A stretch of DNA of 64,000 bases from NCBI RefSeq assembly GCF_010015445.1, contig NC_053115.1, forward strand, positions 5,997,576-6,061,575, given 5' to 3'. The notes under the pieces are model-generated. The model was not told the DNA's origin and did no database searches. It worked only from the letters and a program-made list of their open reading frames with translations. A program made the position numbers and the translations under genes. Shown here piece after piece: positions 35,161 through 64,000 of this stretch. Numbering within the stretch: position 1 is the stretch's first letter; each line of letters starts with the position of its first letter. This DNA comes from Perca fluviatilis (taxonomy: Eukaryota > Chordata > Actinopteri > Perciformes > Percidae).

Positions 35161-36824
35161 CCTCGCGTGCACCTTACCAACAATGGGGTGCCCAATAATT
35201 TCTGTAACTTTCGGAAACCGACAATCCAACAATCACACTTTTTCACTTGGTTGGTCAGACAACACGTGGTGCGAATTTCTTCTTTCAAGCATAACCAGAC
35301 CCTTGCATACCCCCCCCCTACATAAAGGACACACTGTTTCCTGCATTGGCACTCAATGTTGGCATTGGATCTAAATCGGGAGATGCCAATACGGACATAA
35401 TTGTGATGGATATTTAATGGACATATATTGGCTGCTGCAAAGATTGAACCTGTGAGTTCTCTAAACACTAGACATTACTCAGTTTTTACACATTCATGCC
35501 TAGAAGCAGTACAACCTCAATCTTCAACTGTCAGACACCGAGCAGCCCTCTGGAGTTATTGGTATTCAAGGCTGCTGTGTGCATCAAACAAAGTGCTGTT
35601 TGACACAATGGATGCAGTCAGATTCCGTCTGAACAGTTTTGTATTGTTGGTGACTAACAATCTGACAGTGACTTCCACTTTCCGTGAGTCTACTGGAATG
35701 AAATTTTGCAGTTTTGGACAAACATGATTAGCATGACTGTCACCCTCCTTCGGATCCTAGGAGATGATCCCAAGTTCTTTCAGTGTATCTTACCTCTGAT
35801 TTGTTTCACCACCTTAACGTCATGCTGTTCAAACTCAGCTTCTCACCTCTCATGAATGATGAATGAGGGCTAACGGTTTGTCTTGTAAAATCGAGTAATG
35901 TAAGCGCCTTGCTCAAGGGTGTAGTTGACGAGGGAGGGAAGAAACTGCTCGATAGGGCACTTCTCTTACCTTAAGGCCAGCATTAAATGTTTGCTAATGC
36001 CTCCCGTAATATGTTCTTCATTCCTGTTGTATCAATGAATTAACCAGTCTGCACAGATATTGTGGTCTGGAGAAAACAAAATGTAACAGTAAGGACTCAT
36101 CCTACCTATGAATACAAATGAACTCCGCTCGCTACACTCTATGCAAGTGAGCGCTGTATAACTTGCAAGCTAAAACCCCCCAAAAAAGCACAGTTTTCCC
36201 AGGAACTCATTACAGAACCAGTGAGGCAGGGCTTAATGTTGTTTTGACTGAATTGTAGTTATCAGTAGGCCACCGTGATGAAGCTCAATTAGAGCAGCAT
36301 GCTATAAGCTAAGCAGAGGTAATCACTGGAGGCGCGGATATTCACTCTGAACAGAAAAAGGCGAGGGATTCACAATAGGACCTGGAGCCGTGGAGAGCAG
36401 CTAATGAGCATACATGATTCACTCTTGGTCTCCCCCACAGAGAGCCTTGTCCTGGGCAAAGCCGAGGCGCGCAAGTTGTGTGTGTGCTCCAACACATACC
36501 ATGACGTAGCCCGTCAGAGCCAGGAGGGTAAAGGGGCAATAAAAAGTTTCTCTTGCAAATGCTAGATTAATGAAGGTCTTCTGTGTCTTATAGGGGTATG
36601 ATCAATCAAGAGACTGTGGAAATGTTTATTTCAGTAAACAATATGTCCAATAAGGCTGTACTTTCCCCATTCAACCTGATGTTCTAAAGCTCTAGAGAAA
36701 GAAAGCTTGAGGTCTAATGGGTAATGTTTCTAAACATGACTATTCACAATGAAAGACAACATATATTCTGTACAGATATGCCTACTCCTCAATGCAATGA
36801 CATTTCTTTTTCTTCTGACAACTT

Positions 36825-37020
36825 TATACAAAGCTCACAGGGCTTTCTCCCACAGTCCAAAAACATGCAGTTTTGTTGAACATGAAACTCTAAATTGCCC
36901 ATATGTGTGAAATTGACTGCAAATGTGTCTGTCTGGCCATGTCTAAACTCTTTAACAGACTTTAGAACTGTCCAGAGGTTGTTCCTTTCTTTTATCCAAT
37001 GCATGTGGGGAGAGGCTCAA
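36825..37020 (+). repeat. Dispersed fish repeat fragment
   Basis: Contains 'ctcccacagtccaaaaacat' and 'actctaaattgccc', landmarks of a very common teleost repeat. It is diverged, and its ends are not visible. Confidence 0.6.
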
Positions 37021-37440
37021 CATGCAAAGTGTGATGCATCCTGTGATACTGGTGTACAAATGTAACTCCTCACTTTTAGTCAGAAACATTTGGTCCACCA
37101 CGGATACATCTGTAACACTATTATTACTAATAATAGTATTATTATTATTAAAATGTGCATAAATGCTGCCTGTGGTTATCGTTTTTCGTTGGCTTCGTTT
37201 AATTGATTTTGCTATTTGTGTATTGTTTCATTTTACCCTTTTTTTTAATTCATCTGTCTTGTGAAGCACTTTGAATGTGTTTTAAAAGTTATGTATACAT
37301 TTGTTTTATTACAGGCATTATGAACGATATCGCTATTTCAAAGCTGTAGCCTACTCTGTATGTATGTGTGTGGGTTGAGGTGAGGTCTGTCAAATTTCTC
37401 TAGTAGTTATTTAAATAGCAACTAAACATTCATCCAGACT

Positions 37441-37642
37441 TTTAAACCGACTCGCGCTCTGATTGGCTGGGTGGCGGTCACGTGGGGTAGTGCAGTCAGT
37501 CGCTGTGCCGTGCCTCGAGCCAGCGCTGAGTGGAGCCTGTCTGCCAACAGCTTCAGCAGCGGCTCTATCTGGAACCAACTACACTCACTGACAATTAAAG
37601 GAGGCCCTTTTTTCTTCTTTTTTACGAGGACTATTCTTCACC
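37441..37642 (+). promoter_or_regulatory. rybp: rybp proximal promoter and 5'UTR (approximate)
   Basis: Upstream of the rybp ATG lie an inverted-type CCAAT core (GATTGG, 37461-37466) and an E-box (CACGTG, 37479-37484) in a GC-richer stretch. No TATA box is evident, as expected for a broadly expressed chromatin gene. The transcription start is not determinable; the 5'UTR probably begins near 37490-37530. Confidence 0.45.
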
Positions 37643-56014
<18,372 letters not shown>

Positions 56015-56625
56015 GGTCCTGTCCCTTTCCTCCTGTCCTCACCCCGCTTCATCTTCCCCTCCTCCCCCCTCCTTTTTTTTCTCCACCCCCCCCACCCCCC
56101 CACGTTTCTGGACACTATGGATCCCATAGGGGGAGAGATTTCACCTTTCCCATCGCCGCCCTTCCTCCATTCCACGACCACCCCTGAATGCTGAGAGGAG
56201 CTGGATGCCTGAGAGGAACAATGTGGTGCGCCTGCCAGAAAACAAAAGCCCTTCTGGGGGGGGGGGAACTCCCCTCGTGGTTGCACCCGTGGCACAGGCG
56301 AGGAGAGCTGGGCTGCAAGGAATAACCCCCACAACCTCCCCCTGCGGTAGCATCCAGACACTTGTATGTATTGTTTTATATTTGTATGTGGATGTGAGGC
56401 CAAGTCGACATTTGTTTTGTTTTTTGTAAAGAAGAATTTTCCGCTGGGCACAATAACCATCATTTCAATAACTTTAAACTATTATTACCCTTATTTATTA
56501 CCTGTTGCACCTGTATACTTTGATATTCTACTTTTTATGTTGAAGCTTTTGCTGTGTAGCCCTGCCGATCAATCATTCCTTCAGTGTTTTTATTACAGTT
56601 TAAAGATGATAGGACAAGACTCGAG

Positions 56626-56632
<7 letters not shown>

Positions 56633-56685
<53 letters not shown>
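56633..56685 (+). repeat. (CA)n microsatellite in rybp 3'UTR
   Basis: About 26 CA units in the predicted 3'UTR, about 620 bp after the stop codon. Confidence 0.94.
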
Positions 56686-59095
56686 GTGCTAGATACACTG
56701 TGAAGCGGTTTTGCAGATCTGGGATTTCCCATTCATTCAATGTGACAGATTGCTGATAAATCAAATTCTCATTCACAATAACACTGTCTTACTCTGAACA
56801 CTGTCAGGACCTCCATCAGGTCCATCTTGTTCTGTACAGGTCAATGTGCATCAGAAGAAGGGTCACCTGAGGTTCAGACACCTGACTTTTTCAACTAGAC
56901 TGTCTATGATTTAGTATGCTATAGCAGATCTCTTATACAGTATCTTATGTCCTTAACTGTACAGTGTAGGCTGTTGTGTAAAACACTAAAAGCTGTTGAT
57001 ATTTTCTGCATTCCGTACTTGGATATTGAGTTTTCTGGCTGAAGCTAGAGCTGTTCTCTCAGCTCCTCAGCCAGAGTTTGTTCTGTGGTGACTGAAGGAT
57101 GGTTACATGCAGTTCCACTTGGTAAAACCATATCGAACTGTAAAATAGACCTGTTGTGTCAAGCTGTTGTAAATCGATTTCCTTTTTCTTTCGTTGTGGT
57201 TCTGAAGACAACATTGAATCTTCTTTCTCTCAGCCTGATATCCCAGAAAACAAGTGCAAAGACATGAGGAATTCACAAAGATTGACAATTCAGTTAAAGC
57301 TTAGTTTTTTTTAAATGAATTTAAGACTCCTGTCATTGAAGGCAAAATAATATTGCAGTAGTTAATATAACACAATTGCTCTTTCAATTTTTAGAACAGC
57401 AAGGCTTATTTAATGGTTTTAATTCACTTTCACCTTAGCTGATACTAGACCAACATAATTTTCTTTAACTGTATGAAATTGTAAAAAGAATAAATGTGTA
57501 TATGATATCTTAGTTTTATTTATTGAAGGACCAAAGGAATTTCATAATGACATGATACATAGACAGATACATAACAATTTGAAATGCAATTATCTAATGT
57601 GTGAGATGAATAACAGTTTAAATAAAGACTAATATAATCCATGTAAATGGTGTTCTTATTGTCCACTTGTCTCTGTGCACGGCTAAATTGGGGCAGAGAA
57701 CTGTCAATGCTGTGAGCCGAGTCGAAGAACGCTACCGGCTCTACACCCACTGGTGGATCTTGCCTCGTTGTGCAGGCGATGAGAAGCGGGCTGGGTGTGG
57801 GTGGTTGCTGAAAAGAGCTCTAGGTCTGCTGGGTCGAAGCCTTTGGCCTTAGTAAGCCCCCCCCCCCCCTTCTTCACTCTGCTGGACTACCACAGTACAT
57901 GTAGCTCCTCTAACAAAGGCCCCAACTCACCAAGTGAGCTGCTTCCAGAGCAACTAAAACCAGGTTAGGTGAGGTTAACAAGTCCCAAAAAACTAAATCT
58001 GTCCTACTAGGATCGGAGGGTCAGGATTTGATCCGTGTTGAGTTAAAGCTTTGCAGATTCACACGTAGGGATGATAATCATGTGCCGTAAGCAATGTGTG
58101 AAGTCCAAGGGATATCCGTTTATGAGATTTTTCTGCTCTTAAGCTGTGGTTAATATGTAATTATGTACTTTATTGCATACAGATATGGAATCAGTGTTCA
58201 AAGGGAGGAATAGCAATGTGAATAGAACTAAAAAATGGGACCGTTGGATCAGAGGGGAATATTGTTTGTCTAATTTTTACTGAGAAAAAAAACCCTGCTT
58301 TGTAATGCGAACTATTAGAAATGGGCCTAAAAAGCCATCATTTTACATGCCTTATCTGCAACCACGTTCACTTGATGGAGTACTCCAACAGAAAGGATTC
58401 ATTGTTAAATTATTGACAAATGGCCATTTGCTGAGTATATGAATTATTGCTTGTATATAGAATTTTAAAAAGGTGCAAAAGCAAACACTATGAATGATGG
58501 CATTGGAGCTGAAGTCCTTTGTTTCCTGTTTCCTTTCCGCGCAAGCAGTTCTGTTCTTGTGTGCGACCAGTAACCTTAATTTACTGTGTAAAGATGGTTA
58601 CATTTTTTAGCTTTGTTTGTCAGAGACCCAAATATAGAAGGCTTGTTTACTGACTGTATAACCTTAATCGTGAATTTCCAATTAAGTGTATTATACAAAC
58701 TCATTTCTTCCTATAACAATGTCTTGTACAATGCTTTTGAAGTTATTGCTCGGTTTAAAAAAAGAAAAAAGTAAAAAAAAAAAAAAAGAAATGTTAGGGA
58801 CATTACAATAATCCATTTTCTGTTTAATCCATTTTTTTAATTTTATTTTTTATTTTATTTTAACTTATAGCTGATGTGTCATTGTTTCCCCTTGTGAAAT
58901 GGTCACATTATGTTTCTGGTGTGGAAATGTACGCAGCATTTTCAGCGGATCACAGCTTCTTGTCTAGCTTATAATGTTAAAATAATACATGTTTCTGGCA
59001 TGTGCACGACTTTGCGCTTATAGGCTAACCTGATCATTTTTCCTCCGCTTCAAATAGAAACGTCTATTTATGAATTTTGCTTGTAGTTTTTCACA

Positions 59096-59101
59096 AATAA
59101 A
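59096..59101 (+). terminator. rybp: Probable distal poly(A) signal of rybp
   Basis: Canonical AATAAA followed about 20-40 bases later by T/G-rich sequence ('atgttctggctgctctg'). Base composition and recognised repeats change after this point. Confidence 0.55.
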
Positions 59102-59360
59102 ATTGTTAAAGTTATCTTATGTTCTGGCTGCTCTGTTTCCTTTATTAATGCTATTCATCAACATATAAACGGTACACATGTATTTACAGACACATGCAAG
59201 ATTCAGATCTTCAGTTGCTTTCTACACTGCCAAATAACAGGAAGTGTGTATGGATCTGAGACGGCAGACTATTGATTGAGATGTCCAGAGGAGTGTGTGT
59301 TCATAGTAGAGGAAGCATCCACAGTGCAGTGACACATGACATGAGGGAGCCCTTATATTG

Positions 59361-59694
59361 ACAACAGCTTTCAATCATGTCATCCTCCAGAGGCTGGTTA
59401 GCAGGCCACTAATGCGCCATCTACTGTATAAGTTTTAAGCAATGGCTGCTTTCCTCTGTCATCACTGATCATTTATACATATTACCAACAACAACAAAAA
59501 AGGTAGATACTGGCAAATTTAGGGCCAATTTTATTCTCTTTGTACATGCTCCCATTGGGCTTTATTCTTAACAAACATATGTTATCATTGTTATGCTGAT
59601 GACACACAGCTGTACCTGGCTCTAAAAACAGGTGATACCAACCCTTTAAAGTCCCCTTTTCACTGCCTGAAAGACATTAAGTGCTGGATGGGTG
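59361..59694 (+). pseudogene. LINE reverse transcriptase relic (L2-like)
   Basis: Fragments of a non-LTR reverse transcriptase: TAFNHVILQRLV near 59364-59400, GPILFSLYMLPLG from 59522, and the catalytic YADDTQLYL from 59591 followed by LKDIKCWM. The GPILF segment and the YADD segment are in different frames, and the first fragment is separated by non-matching sequence, so this is a dead, 5'- and 3'-truncated copy. Confidence 0.8.
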
Positions 59695-59844
59695 ATGCGT
59701 TTAGCGCGGAAATGGATGCTGAGGAGGTGAAACGGAGGCTGGTATAGCCTACGTTAGTCATGAATAAATGATATATAATGTATACATGACTAATTCTTGA
59801 CAAAAGGCAAAAGAGCTGTGTGCGTGCACGCATTTGAATAATGT

Positions 59845-59960
59845 CGGGCTGTAAGCGGGTTCGGGCTTTTAAAAAGCTGTCAATCAAAATGTACTTCTCG
59901 GGCTCGGGCCGACTTCTGTCGGGCTCGTGCCTTGTCGGGCTGAACTTTTAAGGCCCGATT
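59845..59960 (+). repeat. Dispersed repeat rich in 'cgggct'
   Basis: Repeated 'gtcgggct' and 'ttcgggctttt' phrases over about 115 bp, typical of the ends of a fish DNA transposon family. No inverted ends can be paired. Confidence 0.5.
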
Positions 59961-60797
59961 ACAGCTGTAAGTAGCAGTGGGGGTGGCAGTGTGTATTTGA
60001 GGCCTGTGTGTAGTGTGTTCAAACAAACAATGTGTAACATTGTTATTTCATCAATCAATAAAAAGTATAAATTGAGTTGAGAGTAGGCCTACAGAAGCCT
60101 CCCTCATATAAGGAAAAAGAAGTAACATTAGCATATATGAAATTCCTGCTATTGAGCACAGCTTCTTCATTCAGGATATTAACAACATCATTGGCATGTC
60201 GGAACTTCCTGGTCCCTAAAAAAAGGTGATTCTTTCTTTCTCACCAGTTTCTGTGTAAAATGATTCACCACCTTATTATAATTCAGGGCTTAAGGAGCTA
60301 TTTGTTGCTTATACTCAACTTTTACAATGACAGTAAATTGAGTAAAATACCATTAAAGTAGGATATTTTGGTATGCTTTCCACCTCTGGCTCTTTGTCCC
60401 AAGGTATCCTTGAGCCCTGATCCTTAGACTGTACCTGCTCCAGGGCTGCTGAGGACAGAGCACAGAGAATCTTCCCCTTGAGGCATTAAATGAAGTATAT
60501 CATAACAACAAAATTGCTTTCAGGTCACTTCCCAAGTGGCAAGGACAAAAACCTAACATACAAGGTGGCTTTCAAGCCAAAAATAATGTGATGGAGTAAA
60601 AACAAAATGGCATTTGCTTTGAAGGTGCCATTATGGTGTTTGTTCATAATGTTGCTCAAAGTCTGTCCTCAAATATTGTGAAAGTGTACCCAAACAGAGC
60701 AGGCAGGATATAAGTAATCCATTGGTGCATTCTTTGGAATGCTATATAAGAATAAGGAGCAGGCTGTAATGTAGGCGTCAATCTTGGTGGCTCTCAC

Positions 60798-60988
60798 CAA
60801 AACTGAACCTCACTTCCTTTCTTTCTCGGCCTCGAATCAAAGAGAGCAGCAGACAAAAGCTTCTCTGCGAGCGTTTCCATTCGGGTCAAGGTCCAACCAG
60901 ATGGGTGTCTTCCGTTAGAGTCGAGCCCTCTGCCAGGCCAAACCCCCACACCATGACCAGATCCATATGTTGTGGAAGGGTTGAACAT
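60798..60988 (-). CDS. Possible minus-strand exon, unrecognised
   Basis: On the minus strand a good acceptor ('ttttcttatctgcag') opens a 191-nt segment ending at a GTGAGA donor. It is open in the frame MFNPSTTYGSGHGVGV...SALLFDSRPRKK-like (positions 60988 to 60798) and reads as a compact, low-repeat protein. I do not recognise a family; basic RPRKK near the end could suit a peptide precursor. Partner exons were not found nearby. Could be chance or a lineage-specific gene. Confidence 0.25.
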
Positions 60989-61796
60989 CTGCAGATAAGA
61001 AAACCACAACTTTAGTGCAAAGAGGAAATCAAAATGCAGAACACTGGCAATGTGTGAAGCAGAAGGTGAAGTGAGCCATATTTCCTTACAAACCACTGAC
61101 TCTGTGATGTTAACAGCCGAGCACTGAGGAAGATAGGCGGTTTAAATAGTACTGTGTCATCGTTACTAACTTCAGATCACGGAAGTTTATTTCTTTTTCA
61201 CCAGTGGGCCACAGTCATCAAAGGCAAATTCAAGTGAGTCATTAAATCCAGTTCTTATTCACTACACTCCTCCATCTGTACAGTATCAGGCTGATCTTGT
61301 AGAAAATAGAAGAAAAAGAAGAAAAAAAACATGTTTTGCAAGTCTCCATTTGTGCTTTACAGAGGAAAATCTAACTAACTAAAATGAAGTAAAAGATGCA
61401 TAAATGTGTGAAACCCCAAATCACACAGATTAAACTTCATTTCCAGAAGCATGATGTTGGGCTACGTGAAAGAAAAAGTTATCTGTAGTTTCATAACCAA
61501 TTGACTTATGAAAATGTTTTATTTTCAACTTTGGTCTTTCGCGTTGTCATTTTAATTCTCTTTTTAACTTCCTTGGCGACTCCGTTACATGTCCTCGAGA
61601 ATAGGCGTGATCCTCCATCTTCAACAGGCATTAAAATCTGCCGGCAGTCGGGAGTAATCTCCCCCTCCCTGGCATTCTTTGGCTAATGTATTTTAAAGAT
61701 GGAGGCCAACATGGCTGCCGCAATTCGAGCGACTCGCTCGTATGTATTCTGAATGATTCTGAATAATTCTAAATGGCAGATTCTACGCTTATGAGC

Positions 61797-62500
61797 AGGG
61801 TGCGAACTACGGGGGAGCTAGGGGGACCTCGGCTCCCCTTAATAAGACATGGGCTCCCCTGAAAACGTGATTTTTGAAATTTTGGGGGTCTCTAAAAATA
61901 GTGACAATGTGTCATTTTGACGTGCAATTTCAGTTTTGTGTAATGTGATCATCGTGGATTATTATGTGTAAAATTTCAAAAAATATCATTCATTCATGCA
62001 TGACGGCGATTTAAACCTAATTCAATTCAATAAAGATACCTAAACATGCTATTCTTGTCATGAGCATCAAGTCGTGGCGGCGCTGCGGTGCAAATTCAAC
62101 TCATGTTTAGTACATGTTAACTCATAGATTTGTAGAGAATATATAAACGTTGGAGGCCATTAATCGGCGTGCAAAGTCCTTGAAATCCATTCTGCAGTAA
62201 GCATCATAGAGCTATGGCAAAAAGAAAACAAGGCAGTTCAATACATTTTGGTTTTACCAAAAAAATGTGTAGCGATGACGTTAATGGCACGACCAATTTA
62301 CCTGCTGCAAGCCCTGTTAGTTAACACACCTCCTGCCGGGGTGACAACGCAAGAAGAAGCTGGAGAAATAATGTCTTCTCTGGCCGAAGATGGTGGTGCT
62401 AACAGCTCGTCAGAGGCCGGTCACCAGCCTTACCCCTCTCGCTCCTCTCTCCCGTTAAACTGGAACAGCCCGCAGTGGAGAGACTAGAAGAGCCCGTATG
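61797..62500 (+). pseudogene. hAT-like element remnant with transposase N-terminus
   Basis: Begins near CAGGGTGCGAACTACGG, a terminus style I associate with fish hAT elements. An ATG at 62214 starts MAKRKQGSSIHFGFTKK, which resembles the N-terminus of TTF-finger hAT transposases, but the frame stops after about 36 codons and continues in other frames. No right end is paired. Confidence 0.45.
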
Positions 62501-62754
62501 GCTGTTTGTTAAGGATGGAGGCTTGGGGTGCATCGCTTAGGTCTAATTGAACGGAGGAATTCTGGTATTCTTCGGTAGCCTGAGCAACTTTAACCGTTGT
62601 TCATGTGAAATCTCAAAGACTCAGAGACTATTTGTGGCTGGCTGTTTGCTGTTTGACCTATCTATTCCTGTCGATACAGCATAATAGGGTAAATCCTGTA
62701 TAGTGCATACACTTGTAGCTGTTATGTATCTTTGTAAGTCATTGTAAGTCACAA

Positions 62755-63193
62755 ACACACAGAAATCGTATGTATCGTGATTTTTTAACGATTTTAGAAT
62801 TGATTCTTTTCCCTAGAATCGTGAGTTTAATTTTTTTAAACCAATGATTGACCTTAATATTATAGTGTTTATACAGTACCACCCACAGCGACTACATCAT
62901 GTCCGTTTCCAGCAAAACAGAGCGAAAGCAGAAAATGCCACGTTATGTTCTTCTTTACAAATGAAATACTTGTCAGACTGACTGACTGACATGCGATGTG
63001 CATTCATCTTCTCAGAAAACATCATGATATATTGTCTCTAGAAGTGTATTATTCAACTTTTGTTTTGTTAAAGAAGGAAATCGCAATCCTCAATACTATC
63101 GAATCGCAATACTTCTAGAAATCGCGATACAAATCGAATCGGCAGCCATGTATCGTGAAAAAATCGGGGCAAAAGCATATCGTCCCAGCCCTA
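62755..63193 (+). mobile_element. Possible hAT MITE, right end TATCGTCCCAGCCCTA
   Basis: Repeated 'atcgcgatac', 'tatcgtga' and 'aatcgcaata' phrases lead to a terminus TATCGTCCCAGCCCTA at 63193, close to the ends of the 608-1588 family. The left terminus is not found, so the boundary is approximate. Confidence 0.55.
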
Positions 63194-63451
63194 ATAAATG
63201 CAGTAGGCCCTCCAACAAGTATTACAATAGCGAGGAGGCTGTCTCAAAAGATTGTTATTTGATATTCGTTGGCTCAAACTGTACAAACTGTGCTGAAAAA
63301 CCAATTGCAAGAGTTTTTTAAAGCATACTGTGAAACATAAACCTCAGCAGTCAGTCCTTATTTAACGTTTTACAGCTGTAAACAATGGAGTGAACCACTT
63401 ATTTGGTGCCTATCAATCAATATGACATCGACCTCCACTCCGAGGGACTGA

Positions 63452-63871
63452 ATTTCTCTTTGCCAACAGTGCTGTGTAGTTGTGGCTATAGTGATAATGA
63501 TGGCTCATTTCAGAGTCGTGTATTTTCTGGCCAGACATCTGACTGAAAGAGCACTGCGCCGCATTCCTATTGACGTGATTATGACAGAGCCGTTGGAGAT
63601 GTCTAAATCCGACTCCATGTCCCACCCCAACCCACTGGAGCTCAGGCACGAGCTGTGGGAGCTCACAAATCTACGGGGAAGCGCCACGATTACTCACCAC
63701 ATGAGCGAGCGTCGTCACACAGACAGGATCAATGGAGGTTTCCGCAGCGAAGTCAGACGGAATTTCAACGCTGACCCCCATCTGTCTGCTCAGATCAAAT
63801 CTCCCAATAAAAGTACAATGATAAAGGGTTTATTGAGCAGCAGCCTCAGTGCTCATAAAGTCGAACAGTAA
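63452..63871 (+). CDS. Unassigned ORF, possible exon
   Basis: Open from 63452 to a TAA at 63869-63871. An ATG-initiated version starts at 63497. A possible acceptor ('ctctttgccaacag') ends at 63469 in frame. The product has no repeats, balanced composition and Arg/His-rich stretches, which is more protein-like than most chance ORFs here, but I do not recognise it. The human-order neighbours PROK2, GPR27 and EIF4E3 do not match. Confidence 0.25.
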   Translation: MSLCQQCCVVVAIVIMMAHFRVVYFLARHLTERALRRIPIDVIMTEPLEMSKSDSMSHPNPLELRHELWELTNLRGSATITHHMSERRHTDRINGGFRSEVRRNFNADPHLSAQIKSPNKSTMIKGLLSSSLSAHKVEQ

Positions 63872-64000
63872 ATCTCTGTTGAAGAACTTTACCTCTTTTC
63901 TTCCAGCCTGTCTGTAGGAGGACTTTTTATTTTTCCGTTTACAGCTGCTGCATATTTTCTTTTTCCATTTTGTGCCAAGAGCTATACAGAATTTAGACAA

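Larger units (their letters stand above)
16467..37440. other. shq1-rybp intergenic region
   Basis: About 21 kb with no recognised protein gene. It holds a CpG-rich segment (19380-19620), many repeats listed separately, a possible small secreted-protein ORF (34620-34916) and several non-repetitive blocks (for example 17230-17690 and 29440-29930) that look like candidate conserved regulatory DNA. Elsewhere I see only microsatellites and unannotated AT-rich sequence. Confidence 0.6.
56015..59120 (+). other. rybp: rybp 3'UTR, with several poly(A) signals
   Basis: Long AT-rich sequence after the stop codon. Candidate AATAAA hexamers at 57489, 57621 and 59096; the last, in 'cacaaataaaattgttaaag', is followed by a T/G-rich stretch and is the best distal end. 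Contains a CA repeat (56633-56685) and a C run at 57859. RYBP mRNAs in other vertebrates also have 3'UTRs of a few kb. Confidence 0.65.

Noticed and set aside
59120..64000. PROK2, GPR27 or EIF4E3, expected next to rybp from human order
   Set aside because: No frame in this stretch resembles these proteins; they are absent or lie further right.

Overview
This window is teleost nuclear DNA, most likely from a spiny-rayed (percomorph) fish. The evidence is two split vertebrate genes with GT-AG introns, long AC/AT microsatellites, and many dispersed repeats of types familiar from fish genomes: short hAT elements with 8-bp target duplications, TTAA-flanked elements, tRNA-derived SINEs and an L2-like LINE relic. 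No species can be named from the sequence alone.

Layout. Positions 1 to about 16.5 kb hold the 3' end of shq1 (+ strand): the penultimate coding exon (4606-4726), a 10.6-kb intron, and the terminal exon (15290-15923). Positions 16.5-37.4 kb are intergenic and repeat-rich. Positions 37643-56014 hold a five-exon rybp gene (+ strand) with a 16.5-kb second intron, followed by a 3'UTR of about 3 kb ending near the poly(A) signal at 59096. The last 5 kb hold LINE and hAT relics, a possible minus-strand exon and one unassigned ORF. SHQ1 followed by RYBP in the same orientation is also the human 3p13 order, so this is conserved synteny.

The genes do not form a pathway. SHQ1 is a cytosolic chaperone for dyskerin in H/ACA RNP (snoRNP and telomerase) assembly. 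RYBP is a nuclear subunit of variant Polycomb PRC1 that binds RING1 and ubiquitylated H2A.

The most informative material is in the repeats and in rybp. Two near-identical, inverted hAT copies (608-1588 and 11362-12360) have perfect 8-bp target duplications and keep scraps of a BED-finger transposase. A three-level nested insertion at 1652-3527 can be dated in relative order because a second copy at 22920-24026 preserves the empty site. The rybp reading frame breaks in exon 4 if the conserved splice acceptor is used; a downstream acceptor, or two single-base errors, would repair it. An ATG plus GTAAGT donor inside rybp intron 2 is phase-compatible with exon 3 and would give an isoform without the zinc finger. 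I found no convincing new biological system. The leads are isoform-level, small-ORF-level and transposon-history observations.
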